64,000 nucleotides of DNA from Sphingobacterium sp. GVS05A (GCF_019969845.1 NZ_JAHXYR010000004.1:1-64000), one strand, 5' to 3'. Shown: positions 8,254-17,233, counted from the stretch's first letter. Numbers and translations are program-made. The notes: generated from the sequence alone by a model not told the origin.

Positions 8254-10977
8254 ATGAAGCACATAAAACTATTGACTTTATCGATAGGGATTTTAGGAGT
8301 CGGGTCAACCTATGCACAGACTGCACCTACATTACCTATTAATACAATCGTAGAACGGGTTCAAAAATATTTTCAGGGCTACCCAACAGAAAAAGTACAT
8401 CTGCATTTTGATAAACCTTATTATGCGGTAGGGGATACGTTATGGTTTTCTTCCTATTTATCACGTAATCTTCCAGAATATGAACCAAGCAAAATAGCCT
8501 ATGTGGAAGTTTTGAATAGCCGAGACTCTTTGATCCAAACGTTTAGAATCCCACTGGATAAAGGTGTTGGAAATGGGCAGATGGTCCTCGATCCGCAGTT
8601 CATGACACAGGACAACTATCGTTTCAGGGCGTATACAAAATGGATGTCAAACTTTGACGCATCCTATTTTTTTAATAAAATAGTTCCGATAGGTGATGTG
8701 ATCAATAAAAAATTGATCACCAATATTGAATTTCAGAATAATCTTAACGGAAATAAAAGTCAGGCCGTAATACAGTTCAGGGATCGTTCAGGTAAACCGA
8801 TGATTAATTCTAAGATCAACTGGGAATTTGTTGCCGGATGGGAAACGGTAGATAAGGGGAAAGGCGAAACGGACGCTATGGGAAAGGTGACGATCAGTTT
8901 ATCGGCAAAAGAGAAGGCTGATTTAGAGAAGGGACAATTAAAGGTTAGCATCCAGGAAAACAAGAATGAAAAACCTTTGTCGAGTTCTTTCCTGCTCAAA
9001 AATGCCTTGTGGGATGCTGATGTGCAGTTTTTTCCAGAAGGTGGTGACTTAATTGCTGGATTTGCCAAGAAAGTCGCTTTTAAAGCTGTCGGATCTGACG
9101 GTAAGAGTTTGAAAGTGAAAGGTACAATCCTTGATTCTAAAGGAAAGTCGGTCGCAGAATTTGAAGATTTTGGATCGGGTATGGGCTATTTCTCTTTATT
9201 GCCCTTAGTGGGAGAAAACTATCAAGCAGTCATAAAATTTGACAATGGACAGGAACGTAAATATAAGCTTCCGGCTGTTGTTAATGATAAAGCAAATGTT
9301 GTGTTTGTTAAGCAGGATGAAAAGAATGCTGAATTCGCTGTAGTGACCAGTGAAGAGAATTTTTCTAAAAATCAGGGACAATCCTATTATGTGTTGGTTC
9401 AGTCCAATGGGCATCTTTGTTTTGGAGCTCAGGTGAATTTAAAATCTTCATCTGCCCTGGTTAATATTCCAAAGGAACGTCTGCCAAATGGAATTGCCCA
9501 GGTTACTTTATTGACCCCGGATGGCAAACCTGTAAGTGAACGTTTGGCATTTGTTCAGAGTGAGAAACTGCTTAATATTCAAGTGGCAAGTGATAAACAA
9601 AGTTATAAAGCGAAGGATCTGGTCAACCTGAAGCTTTCAGTTGATAATAATGGACAGAAATATCCGGGTAGTTATTCTGTTTCTGTTATTGATGAGTCTA
9701 AAGTCCCCTATAATGATCAGGCTGATCTCTCTATTGTAAGCAACTTTCTGTTGACTTCAGAGTTGAAAGGCAATGTCGAAAATCCAAATGCATATTTTGA
9801 TGAAAAAAATCAGAATAGAGAAAAGGCGTTGGATGCATTATTAATGACCCAGGGATATCGTCGTTTTGATTACCCTGCTTTAATCTCCGAAAAGTTACCG
9901 CAGATCAGTTTTCTCCCAGAGCAAGGGATAGAATTGTCGGGTATTTTACGGATGAACACAGGCCGCCCGTATCCTAATGGTGGCTTGTTGTTGTCTGTGC
10001 CTTCACGGAATATTAAAAAAGATGTATATACCGATCAAAACGGTCGTTTTACATTCAAAGATCTCGTTTTTCCGGATTCATCGAAAGTGACGGTAAATGC
10101 AAGGTCAAATGATAATTATCGTAGTTTGGTGATCAATATGGATCAGACTTATTATCCTGAAATCGACAAAAATAATGGCTATAAAAGTTATTTCGTTCCC
10201 AATATAGATCAAGCATTCGCTCCTTATTTGGATAACAGTCGTAAAGAATACAGAAAATCTATCTTACTGGATGAAGTAGAAGTGACAGCTGTACAGAAAA
10301 AGGTAATTACAAATAAGGATTTTCCTGCAATTTCTGGTTTATCGATGCCTGAACATCGTATCGAAGCCGAGCGTTTGACTGGGTGTAACGTATTGACCAT
10401 GTGTCTGCAAACCGTTTTGACGGGCATTACCTATGATCCACAAACATTGAAATATTATGTTTCGCGTGATTACAATGCCGGTGGGCGTACCCCAGTTCAG
10501 TTTTTTCTAAATGGTATGGCTATTGACGAACCTGGATTAAATAGTATCAACGTTGCAGATATAGAGGGAATAGAAATCTTTTTGCGTGACGAGCTGGGTA
10601 CAGTGTCAAGAATGTATCAAAACAATGGTGTTGTGTCTATTTATACCAAGAAAGTTGAAGCCAAGAAACCTCGGATGGCGCTAAGTGAAATTGAGAAATT
10701 GTTGCCAAAATCGAATGTTATCGATATGTTCCCGCTAGGTTATGTTAAGGAACGTAAGTTCTACACGCCAAAGTACGATACACCTGAACAAAAATCAGCC
10801 AACGATCTGCGGACTACAATTTATTGGAACCCGAAAGTACAGGTAACGGAGACAGGGGAGACAGCAATACAATTCTACAATGCTGATGGAAATGGTAATT
10901 ATAAAGTAATTGTAGAGGGAATGGACCAAACAGGAAATATAGGTCGAAAGGTGATTAATTACCGTGTACAACCTTAA
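8254..10977 (+). CDS. Exported MG2-like protein with TonB-receptor plug domain
   Basis: This 907-aa protein has a clear signal peptide ending in TYAQ. The N-terminal region (about 35-150: EKVHLHFDKPYYAVGDTLW) resembles an alpha-2-macroglobulin MG2 domain, and several beta-sandwich domains follow. Residues about 550-620 look like a carboxypeptidase-regulatory domain (ELSGILRMNTGRPYPNGG). The C-terminal part (about 670-800) resembles a TonB receptor plug (LNGMAIDEPGLNSINVADIE) without any barrel. Such proteins are frequent in Bacteroidota and unstudied. An envelope or outer-membrane surface role is likely. It appears to be a single-gene unit closed by the terminator at 11004. Confidence 0.8.
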   Translation: MKHIKLLTLSIGILGVGSTYAQTAPTLPINTIVERVQKYFQGYPTEKVHLHFDKPYYAVGDTLWFSSYLSRNLPEYEPSKIAYVEVLNSRDSLIQTFRIPLDKGVGNGQMVLDPQFMTQDNYRFRAYTKWMSNFDASYFFNKIVPIGDVINKKLITNIEFQNNLNGNKSQAVIQFRDRSGKPMINSKINWEFVAGWETVDKGKGETDAMGKVTISLSAKEKADLEKGQLKVSIQENKNEKPLSSSFLLKNALWDADVQFFPEGGDLIAGFAKKVAFKAVGSDGKSLKVKGTILDSKGKSVAEFEDFGSGMGYFSLLPLVGENYQAVIKFDNGQERKYKLPAVVNDKANVVFVKQDEKNAEFAVVTSEENFSKNQGQSYYVLVQSNGHLCFGAQVNLKSSSALVNIPKERLPNGIAQVTLLTPDGKPVSERLAFVQSEKLLNIQVASDKQSYKAKDLVNLKLSVDNNGQKYPGSYSVSVIDESKVPYNDQADLSIVSNFLLTSELKGNVENPNAYFDEKNQNREKALDALLMTQGYRRFDYPALISEKLPQISFLPEQGIELSGILRMNTGRPYPNGGLLLSVPSRNIKKDVYTDQNGRFTFKDLVFPDSSKVTVNARSNDNYRSLVINMDQTYYPEIDKNNGYKSYFVPNIDQAFAPYLDNSRKEYRKSILLDEVEVTAVQKKVITNKDFPAISGLSMPEHRIEAERLTGCNVLTMCLQTVLTGITYDPQTLKYYVSRDYNAGGRTPVQFFLNGMAIDEPGLNSINVADIEGIEIFLRDELGTVSRMYQNNGVVSIYTKKVEAKKPRMALSEIEKLLPKSNVIDMFPLGYVKERKFYTPKYDTPEQKSANDLRTTIYWNPKVQVTETGETAIQFYNADGNGNYKVIVEGMDQTGNIGRKVINYRVQP

Positions 10978-11003
10978 TGGAATAAAGGAAAATGTCTAAT
11001 AGG

Positions 11004-11038
11004 AACGCTGCTCTTTTGTGAAAGGGGCAGCGTTTTTT
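11004..11038 (+). terminator. Terminator of the 907-aa protein gene
   Basis: AACGCTGC (11004-11011) and GCAGCGTT (11027-11034) form an 8-bp stem followed by a T6 run. Confidence 0.85.
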
Positions 11039-11040
11039 AT

Positions 11041-11076
11041 GAAATAAAAAACACCTCCTTGATGGGCAAGGAGGTG
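11041..11076 (-). terminator. Hairpin and T tract, probably ending the tdk transcript
   Basis: CACCTCCTTG (11052-11061) pairs perfectly with CAAGGAGGTG (11067-11076). On the minus strand the stem is followed by TTTTTTATTTC, which fits an intrinsic terminator for thymidine kinase. On the + strand the same stem shows a full Shine-Dalgarno sequence paired with a copy of the 16S rRNA 3' tail, discussed in the findings. Confidence 0.65.
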
Positions 11077-11170
11077 CAAACTAACCAATTATAAACCTAA
11101 ATTATGAAAAGTATTTTGTCGCTTTAAAAGCGTTTATCTTCTTATTTGTAAAGTATATTTCAAATCCTAT

Positions 11171-11197
11171 GCCAAATAGATTCCTAGTCTATTTGGC
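11171..11197. repeat. Perfect hairpin in the tdk 3' region
   Basis: GCCAAATAGA (11171-11180) and TCTATTTGGC (11188-11197) form a 10-bp stem with a 7-nt loop. On the + strand it is followed by AGTTATTTTT. Its role is unknown: it could be a second terminator, a processing site, or part of a small RNA. Confidence 0.5.
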
Positions 11198-11334
11198 AGT
11201 TATTTTTAACAGAAAAATTATAAATGTAGCTATGTTAACCAGATGGCTATCGGTTATCAATTGTGTTGGATAATACGAATCCGCTGAACAGCTCACACAA
11301 TGTAGGACTGAAATTGTAATTTTCTGAGCTGGAT

Positions 11335-11925
11335 TTAGACAACTTGTTGATCTAAATGATAATAACATTGTCTACAGCGTGGCTCATAGGCATCTTTTTC
11401 ACCAAGAAGTACGGTCTGGGTATCTTTTGTCAAGCGATATGAATAATTCGCTGGGGCCCCACATTGCATGCAAACCGCATGGACTTTGGTGACATGTTCA
11501 GCTACAGCCATCAAACTAGGGATAGGACCGAAAGGCTGTCCCTTATAATCCATATCCAATCCTGCAATAATAACACGAACCCCACTGTTTGCCAATTTGA
11601 CACATACTTCTGTCAATCCGTCATCGAAAAATTGCGCTTCATCTATTCCAACAACTTGGGTGGCCGAACTCAATAATAATATCGCTGATGAATTTTCGAC
11701 AGGGGTGGAGGGGATACTATTGCTATCATGGGAAACGACTAATTTTTCATCATATCGTTTATCCACGGAAGGTTTGAAAATTTCAACATTTAGTCTTGCG
11801 TATTGTGCCCGTTTTAGCCTACGTATTAACTCTTCGGTCTTGCCAGAGAACATTGACCCACAGATAACTTCAATACTTCCATATCGAGCTGGTCGCAATG
11901 TCAGATTATGTTCGGAAAAAAGCAT
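11335..11925 (-). CDS. tdk: Thymidine kinase, type II
   Basis: This 196-aa cytosolic enzyme phosphorylates thymidine in nucleoside salvage. It shows the Walker A loop GSMFSGKT (23-30), the Walker B-like DEAQFF, and the zinc-binding lasso cysteines in CMQCGAP and CRQCY. Length is normal for the family. It is divergent from the acidic protein gene at 12159 and apparently transcribed alone. Confidence 0.97.
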   Translation of the reverse strand: MLFSEHNLTLRPARYGSIEVICGSMFSGKTEELIRRLKRAQYARLNVEIFKPSVDKRYDEKLVVSHDSNSIPSTPVENSSAILLLSSATQVVGIDEAQFFDDGLTEVCVKLANSGVRVIIAGLDMDYKGQPFGPIPSLMAVAEHVTKVHAVCMQCGAPANYSYRLTKDTQTVLLGEKDAYEPRCRQCYYHLDQQVV

Positions 11926-12158
11926 TTGATTAAATTATTTTTTTGGATAGCCGGCAAATAAGGTATTATTTGTCAATAGACCTCCTATTATATTCTGTTT
12001 TTGACAACGCTAATATCGAAATTAAATATTAAATTTGAGTAGCAAAAAAGTGAATACAGATTCAAATATTTATAAATCAAAGGATTGAGTTTTCCACTTT
12101 TTAGGTTATAGAATTTATAGGTATTATAAACGATTAATAGGCGATTTCAAATAAAATT

Positions 12159-13130
12159 ATGAGTACTAAAGAGGAAATTTTTAATAAGATAGGAGATTTA
12201 TTACAGGATTTGAATGCACAATATTTGGCTTTGTCAGAAAGGAACACTGGTACTGAAATAGGTGAGCTAGTGAACTTGGAAGCTAAAGCACAATCTGTTG
12301 CGGCTTATATCACTTTACTCAAAACAGATGCCGTGCTACAGGGCGGACAAGTTCAAAATACCTTGATAGAGTCGGTGATGGAGAGTAGAAAAATAGCATT
12401 TAATGACTATTTTACTCCACCTTCTTCGATACGAGCATCCAGCCAAACTATTGCGGAACCAGAGCGTGGTGAGAAAGCTATTGTTCGCACTGATGAGACT
12501 ACAAAATTAAATGGAGATACTGTTGAAGCGGGTGAGGAAATGCAGGAAACCAATGATTTATCGACGGCTCCTTATTCACCCGCAATAACTGATGAAACTG
12601 ATCATATAACAAATGAAGCTGTTGGCGAGCATATTGAGGAAAAACAGTATAAAGTAGATGAGCCCACGATAGATCTTTTAGAGGAAGAACCTGTTGTCGT
12701 TACTGAAGTCGTAGAAGAACCAAAAGAGGTCATCATTGAGGAAGTTCCGGAGAGCATTATCCAAGAAGAAGTCAATACAGTCGTGGAGGAGGTTCCTTCG
12801 AGACCGCTTACATTAAATGAGATTATTTCACAGCAAAAACAAGCAGGGGTACAGAACCGGGTATATCAAGTGAATCAATCAGGAAGTTCTGATAAACTGA
12901 CGGATATCAAAACCGGGATAAGTTTGAATGATAAACTTTTATTTATTAAAGACTTGTTTAATGGTTATAGCTTGGCTTATAGTGAAGCTGTGGAACTACT
13001 GAATAGATTCAGTAGTTATGCAGAAGCTGACGCATTTTTGCAAACGAATTATGCGGTTAAGAACAGGTGGGCAGATAAACCCCATACCGTTGAAAAATTG
13101 TATGAGGTATTACGCAGAAGATATAGTTAA
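12159..13130 (+). CDS. Uncharacterised protein with acidic middle region
   Basis: I do not recognise a named family. The 323-aa protein has no signal peptide. It has a helical N-terminal domain (about 1-90), a disordered Glu/Val-rich stretch (about 95-210, with repeats such as EEPVVVTEVVEEPKEV) and a well-formed C-terminal domain (about 215-323: LFIKDLFNGYSLAYSEAV to VEKLYEVLRRRYS). The C-terminal part looks like the most conserved piece. The layout suggests a cytoplasmic scaffold or adaptor, but nothing in the sequence gives a reaction. It is closed by the terminator at 13157. Confidence 0.7.
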   Translation: MSTKEEIFNKIGDLLQDLNAQYLALSERNTGTEIGELVNLEAKAQSVAAYITLLKTDAVLQGGQVQNTLIESVMESRKIAFNDYFTPPSSIRASSQTIAEPERGEKAIVRTDETTKLNGDTVEAGEEMQETNDLSTAPYSPAITDETDHITNEAVGEHIEEKQYKVDEPTIDLLEEEPVVVTEVVEEPKEVIIEEVPESIIQEEVNTVVEEVPSRPLTLNEIISQQKQAGVQNRVYQVNQSGSSDKLTDIKTGISLNDKLLFIKDLFNGYSLAYSEAVELLNRFSSYAEADAFLQTNYAVKNRWADKPHTVEKLYEVLRRRYS

Positions 13131-13156
13131 TCTACTATTTTAAATAAGAAAAAAGC

Positions 13157-13187
13157 ATCTTTAATCAATTTAAAGATACTTTTTTAT
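13157..13187. terminator. Bidirectional terminator between convergent genes
   Basis: ATCTTTAA (13157-13164) pairs with TTAAAGAT (13170-13177). A T6 run follows on the + strand and another T-rich run on the minus strand, so it can end both the gene at 12159 and the one at 13219. Confidence 0.8.
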
Positions 13188-13218
13188 GCGATAGCCTGAC
13201 TATTGTTATTTTATAATT

Positions 13219-13845
13219 CTATTTCAATTGAAATTGCAACCATTCTTTGCCTTCATGACCATAAACAAAATATTTTGGTTGAAAGATCTCCGCTAATGAT
13301 TCTAATTCTGTTAGGTATTCGTACCCTGGAATGCTAGCGAAATTAGGCTTTGTCATAATAAACAGCTGATCAAGTTCGATCGCTTTTGATTGCGCAATTG
13401 CTGGATCATTTAATAAAAGAGGAATACGAGTAAATACACTTTCATCACTGTTGATTATAATTATCTTATCAGCTTCATGAGGAACTGTGGTAGGGATCCC
13501 ACCCGCGATTTTTATGGATTCTTGTAGATAGGCAGACTGATTGATCTCCTGTGGATCAATTCGATCTAAAACCAATACTTTGGGTCTGTCGCTAGCAGTT
13601 ATAAATTTGAGCTTGTGAATTAGTATACTGGTCTCATCTTCTACTTTTTCAATAAGCTCGGTTACATTTTCCTTGATATTTAATTCTTCCCCAAGCGTGT
13701 TGATATAGGCAATCACATCATCAATGCTAATGATTTCTGATTGCTTTGCTATTAATCTAGCAGATATTTCCTGTGGAACGGAGGTGTTATTTAGATTTAG
13801 CTGTTCCAAAAAATGGGCAACTAATTTTTCTTGATTGCTTTGCAT
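13219..13845 (-). CDS. Half-size BtuF-like (helical backbone metal receptor) protein
   Basis: A 208-aa protein with no signal peptide. I place the start at the ATG at 13845; the longer frame to 13929 adds 28 residues with no family look. The helix SIDDVIAYINTLGEELNI followed by RPKVLVLDRIDP and AGG resembles the linker helix and C-terminal lobe of cobalamin and siderophore binding proteins, and FVYGHEGKEWLQF fits their last part. The N-terminal lobe that should precede it is missing. It may be a cytosolic relative with a new job. It is divergent from ybaB. The function is unknown. Confidence 0.6.
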   Translation of the reverse strand: MQSNQEKLVAHFLEQLNLNNTSVPQEISARLIAKQSEIISIDDVIAYINTLGEELNIKENVTELIEKVEDETSILIHKLKFITASDRPKVLVLDRIDPQEINQSAYLQESIKIAGGIPTTVPHEADKIIIINSDESVFTRIPLLLNDPAIAQSKAIELDQLFIMTKPNFASIPGYEYLTELESLAEIFQPKYFVYGHEGKEWLQFQLK

Positions 13846-13944
13846 GCTGCAAAAATACAAAAAGGGTAGCATTAGCGAAAGTAAATTAGCAATAGTAGGT
13901 ATTGGAGGATTTTTGTAAATTGGCATCAAATAAATGTTATAGAT

Positions 13945-14250
13945 ATGTTTGACAAATTATTTCAGGCACAGCAAAAGGCAGAAGAAATCAAGAAAAGACT
14001 AGATACTATTTCGGTATCTGGTGAGGCTGAAGGTGGTTTGATACGTGTGGTAGCAACAGCCAACAAGGAAATTAAAGAGATTACGATCGATCCTGTCTTT
14101 CTGTCCAATGCTGATAAAGAGGAATTAGAGGAATTGCTAGTGGTTGCTTTGAATAAAGCAATAACCCAAGCGGAGAATATCAGTCAAGCTGAAATGCAAG
14201 CTGCGAGTAAAGATATGTTAGGCGGATTAGGCGGATTATTTAATCAATAA
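13945..14250 (+). CDS. ybaB: YbaB/EbfC family nucleoid-associated protein
   Basis: A 101-aa DNA-binding protein. The N-terminal coiled coil (about 1-22), the core GGLIRVVATANKEIKEITID and the glycine-rich tail DMLGGLGGLFNQ are typical of the family, which forms dimers and binds DNA without strong sequence preference. It is not beside dnaX or recR as in Proteobacteria. The hydrolase gene begins four bases after its stop, so the two are probably co-transcribed. Confidence 0.95.
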   Translation: MFDKLFQAQQKAEEIKKRLDTISVSGEAEGGLIRVVATANKEIKEITIDPVFLSNADKEELEELLVVALNKAITQAENISQAEMQAASKDMLGGLGGLFNQ

Positions 14251-14254
14251 ATAC

Positions 14255-14944
14255 ATGATTATGAAAGCAACTTACTACGGTCAATCTTGTGTTGAGTTTG
14301 ATTTTAATGGAACGAAGGTTTTATTGGACCCGTTCATAACGTATAACCCATTAGCGAAAGCAATTGATGTAAATACAATTAAACCAGATTACATCTTTTT
14401 GAGCCACGGACATCAAGATCATGTCGCAGATATGGCTACCATCCAAAAGAATAGTAATGCGACAGTATTGGCCATTGTTGAGACAGCTGCTTGGGTAAGA
14501 AGACAAGGGGTACCCGAAGATAAAGTTGTTGAATTCAATCTTGGCGGTACAATACAGTTACCTTTTGGCTCTGTTAAGATGGTTTATGCTGCTCATACGA
14601 ATAGTACACCTGATGGCCAATATGGTGGGTTCCCAGTTGGATTTGTCTTTAATGTACACGGCAAAAAGATCTATTTTGCTGGTGATACTGCGTTGACAAT
14701 GGAGATGAAGCTGCTGGCTGATCTGAAGCTGGATTGGGCTTTTCTCCCGATTGGTGGGTATTATACAATGGATGTGGATGATGCAATCAGAGCGGCAGAA
14801 TTTATCAATTGCTCCCGTGTGGTAGGGATCCACTACGATTCATTTCCACCAATTGAGATCGACAAACAAAAGGCCTTTGACAAATTCCAGAATGAGGACA
14901 TTTCATTGTCTCTTCCAAAAATCGGAGAGACAATAGAATTATAA
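14255..14944 (+). CDS. UlaG-like metal-dependent hydrolase (UPF0173)
   Basis: This protein of 229 aa (227 if the second ATG at 14261 is used) is a metallo-beta-lactamase fold hydrolase. The zinc motif SHGHQDHVAD and further ligands in AAHTN, FAGDTA and GIHYD are present. Members of this family act on unknown or varied phosphodiester or lactone substrates, so no reaction is assigned. It follows ybaB closely and ends at a strong terminator. Confidence 0.88.
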   Translation: MIMKATYYGQSCVEFDFNGTKVLLDPFITYNPLAKAIDVNTIKPDYIFLSHGHQDHVADMATIQKNSNATVLAIVETAAWVRRQGVPEDKVVEFNLGGTIQLPFGSVKMVYAAHTNSTPDGQYGGFPVGFVFNVHGKKIYFAGDTALTMEMKLLADLKLDWAFLPIGGYYTMDVDDAIRAAEFINCSRVVGIHYDSFPPIEIDKQKAFDKFQNEDISLSLPKIGETIEL

Positions 14945-14949
14945 AAAAC

Positions 14950-14980
14950 AAAAAGGCCGAGCTAGCTCGGCCTTTTTGTT
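14950..14980. terminator. Strong bidirectional terminator
   Basis: A 28-bp perfect palindrome with the core AAGGCCGAGCTAGCTCGGCC is flanked by A5 and T5 and followed by more T residues. It serves both the hydrolase gene and the convergent LpxH-like gene. Confidence 0.92.
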
Positions 14981-15024
14981 TTTGTAGTTTCTGTCAAGAG
15001 TATATTGTTACTTTGTTTTTTCGG

Positions 15025-15846
15025 CTATGATGATATGACAATTTTCTTTAAATCTTCTAGACTGAAAAGCGGGGTGTCGATGATTTTGTTTTTAAGGATT
15101 TGCTCCTTGTTTTCCTCGAAATAGAAGAGCTTCCACTCTCCATTTTTGTATTCTAAGCTGCTTAGATTTTCAATCCAATCGCCCGAATTCATGTAGGTGC
15201 ATGTGCCTTTTCTGGTAATGACTTCCTTTATTTGAGGTTGATGAATGTGACCGCAGATTACGAAATCATAGTTTTTCTCAATAGCCAAATCCGTGGCAGT
15301 ATGTTCGAAGTCTGAGATATATTTAACGGCCTTTTTAACAGAATTTTTTATTTTTTTTGAGAGCGAGTATTTCTCCTTTCCCATTTTATCCAGGCAATAA
15401 TTTATAACATTATTAAGCTGGATCAATTTATCATAGCCCCAGCCTCCAAGTTTTGCTAACCATTTTGAGTGATGAATAGATGCGTCGAAAACATCGCCAT
15501 GAAAGATCCATACCTTTTGATTATTGAGTGAAAGAAGTAGCTTGTTGCTTAGTTTGATGTTTCCTAATTTGAGATCAGTAAACTTGCGTAACATTTCGTC
15601 GTGATTACCAGTAATGTAATGGACTTCAGTGCCAGTTGAGCTCATATCGATAATCTTCTTGATGACCTTTAAATGATCTTGTGGAAAGTAGCTTTTTTTA
15701 AATTGCCAAATATCTACAATATCGCCGTTGAGGATCAATATCTTGGGTGCGACGGATTCCAGGTAAAGTAAAAGTTCTTTGGCTCTACTTCCGTATGTAC
15801 CTAAGTGTATGTCTGAGAGTACAAGTATATCAAGGCTTCTTTTCAT
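15025..15846 (-). CDS. LpxH-like metallophosphoesterase
   Basis: This 273-aa calcineurin-type phosphoesterase shows the motifs SDIHLG (11-16), NGDIVDIW, GNHDE, FHGDVFD and GHIHQP in order. The layout matches UDP-2,3-diacylglucosamine diphosphatase LpxH and its close relatives, which cut the lipid A precursor at the membrane surface. Many Bacteroidota have more than one such protein, so the exact substrate is uncertain. The gene stands alone and faces the hydrolase gene across the terminator at 14950. Confidence 0.85.
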   Translation of the reverse strand: MKRSLDILVLSDIHLGTYGSRAKELLLYLESVAPKILILNGDIVDIWQFKKSYFPQDHLKVIKKIIDMSSTGTEVHYITGNHDEMLRKFTDLKLGNIKLSNKLLLSLNNQKVWIFHGDVFDASIHHSKWLAKLGGWGYDKLIQLNNVINYCLDKMGKEKYSLSKKIKNSVKKAVKYISDFEHTATDLAIEKNYDFVICGHIHQPQIKEVITRKGTCTYMNSGDWIENLSSLEYKNGEWKLFYFEENKEQILKNKIIDTPLFSLEDLKKIVISS

Positions 15847-16182
15847 CGGAATAAACTATAAATATTCTTTTTACAAAAAAAAGGTAATTTTATTTTGTAC
15901 TGATGAAATTCCTGTTATTAAATTATTAAAATTTCCCATAAAACGGTATGAATAAGTTTATTAGAATTTAATATTGTAGCTTAATTGTTGTAGGTTAGTT
16001 TTTAAAATGAGGAAATTTTTGGAAAAGAAGGAATTCAAAAGTTGTTTGTCAAGATCTCAGTCTAATGAGCCTAATTTTGAAGCTAGCATAGGTTTGATTT
16101 GTTGAAAGGGGAAGAGGGGATAAAAAAAGGCGCATCATATAATGCACCTTTTTTTTAATATGTTAAAGATTATTTTACTTAT
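15847..16182. other. AT-rich spacer, no gene seen
   Basis: A 336-bp spacer holding the upstream region of the LpxH-like gene and, at its right end, the terminator of the kinase gene. A 32-codon frame from the ATG at 16007 has no visible family or start signal. Confidence 0.5.
16121..16150 (-). terminator. Terminator of the BadF-type kinase gene
   Basis: On the minus strand AAGGTGCAT pairs with ATGCGCCTT, with one G-T wobble, and a T7 run follows. On the + strand the wobble becomes a C-A mismatch, which shows the element serves the minus strand. Confidence 0.82.
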
Positions 16183-17046
16183 CTATTTAGCAGTTGCCGC
16201 CGCTCTATCGATGTGGAACTGTACCAGGTCATCGATAGGAGAACGCAAAATCTTACCTACTTTCATTCCATATTGTTCAGCCTTTTCAGCCAATACATTT
16301 CTGAAATTGTAACCTACGGAACCAATGCAATTGAAAGTATAACTTTGATAATTAGGATATTTACTTACTAAATTTCTGAAGAAAGCTTCAAATGCTTCAT
16401 CGACAATATTACGTGTATATTCGATATTTACATTATTGTCATATACGAATTTACTGAAACTTGCACAGAAACGATTAGGCATAGGTTTGGTATAAACCGC
16501 ATCCATGATTTCATCTTTCGTCATTTTATACGTGTTCCAAAACACTTCCTTTACATCTTTAGGCATTAAATTACGAACATAGTCAGCAAGTAATTTTTTA
16601 CCAATGTAACTACCCGATCCTTCATCGCCTAGAATGTAAGCTCCGGAATCAATATTTAATGTAATTTCTTTACCGTCATAGAGACAAGAATTTGTTCCAG
16701 TACCCAAGATCGCAGCAAACCCAGCTTCGGATCCTAGTAATGCTCTTGCTGCAGCAAGTAGATCATGTCCCACTTCCACTTTCGCTGTAGTAAATACGTG
16801 TTTTAGTGCGTCAACCACGATCTGAGCTTTTTCTTTATTATGGACCCCTGCACCATAATAATTTACTTCCGCGATTTTTTCAAAAGGTAAATCCTGCGGT
16901 AATCCTTTTTTTAGGGAGTTTACAATGTATTCACTGTCAACAAAATACGGGTTGTACCCTTCTGTGTTGAAGTAGATTTTTTTATTTGAATCGTCTAACA
17001 AACACCAGTTTGTTTTTGTTGATCCCCCGTCAGCAATGATTATCAT
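16183..17046 (-). CDS. BadF/BadG-family kinase, probably N-acetylglucosamine kinase
   Basis: This 287-aa protein has the ASKHA-fold ATPase motifs IADGGSTKTNW (phosphate 1), LGTGTNSCLYDG (phosphate 2) and GDEGSGSYIGKKLL. These are typical of the BadF/BadG/BcrA family members that phosphorylate GlcNAc. The sugar transporter gene lies just upstream on the same strand. Together they suggest import and phosphorylation of an amino sugar, possibly for cell-wall recycling. The exact sugar is inferred. Confidence 0.85.
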   Translation of the reverse strand: MIIIADGGSTKTNWCLLDDSNKKIYFNTEGYNPYFVDSEYIVNSLKKGLPQDLPFEKIAEVNYYGAGVHNKEKAQIVVDALKHVFTTAKVEVGHDLLAAARALLGSEAGFAAILGTGTNSCLYDGKEITLNIDSGAYILGDEGSGSYIGKKLLADYVRNLMPKDVKEVFWNTYKMTKDEIMDAVYTKPMPNRFCASFSKFVYDNNVNIEYTRNIVDEAFEAFFRNLVSKYPNYQSYTFNCIGSVGYNFRNVLAEKAEQYGMKVGKILRSPIDDLVQFHIDRAAATAK

Positions 17047-17195
17047 TATTGAGTAGTTTTAATTGTGTTTATCGTTATAAAATGAGTAATCAATTCATTA
17101 ATCAATTCCCCGAAAATACATTTTTTAATTTTAAATATCATAATTTATCCGAGTATTTTTGAAAAAATAAATTTTATGAATTTGCTCATAATATA

Positions 17196-17233
17196 AAAAA
17201 ACTGGCTTAACAGTGTCGTTAAGCCAGTTTTTG
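17196..17233 (-). terminator. Terminator of the sugar transporter gene
   Basis: AACTGGCTTAA (17200-17210) pairs with TTAAGCCAGTT (17219-17229); on the minus strand a T7 run follows. It separates the transporter from the kinase gene, so the kinase probably has its own promoter or relies on read-through. Confidence 0.88.

Larger units (their letters stand above)
10978..11334. other. Hairpin-rich spacer between convergent genes
   Basis: No protein gene fits here. The spacer holds the + strand terminator at 11004-11038, a perfect hairpin at 11052-11076, a 13-bp palindrome CGCTTTAAAAGCG at 11120-11132 and a perfect 10-bp-arm hairpin at 11171-11197. An ATG at 11104 opens a 7-codon frame only. The amount of structure exceeds what two terminators need. 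Confidence 0.6.

Noticed and set aside
16007..16105. 32-codon frame between the LpxH-like and kinase genes
   Set aside because: No family features, no clear signals; the length is expected by chance.
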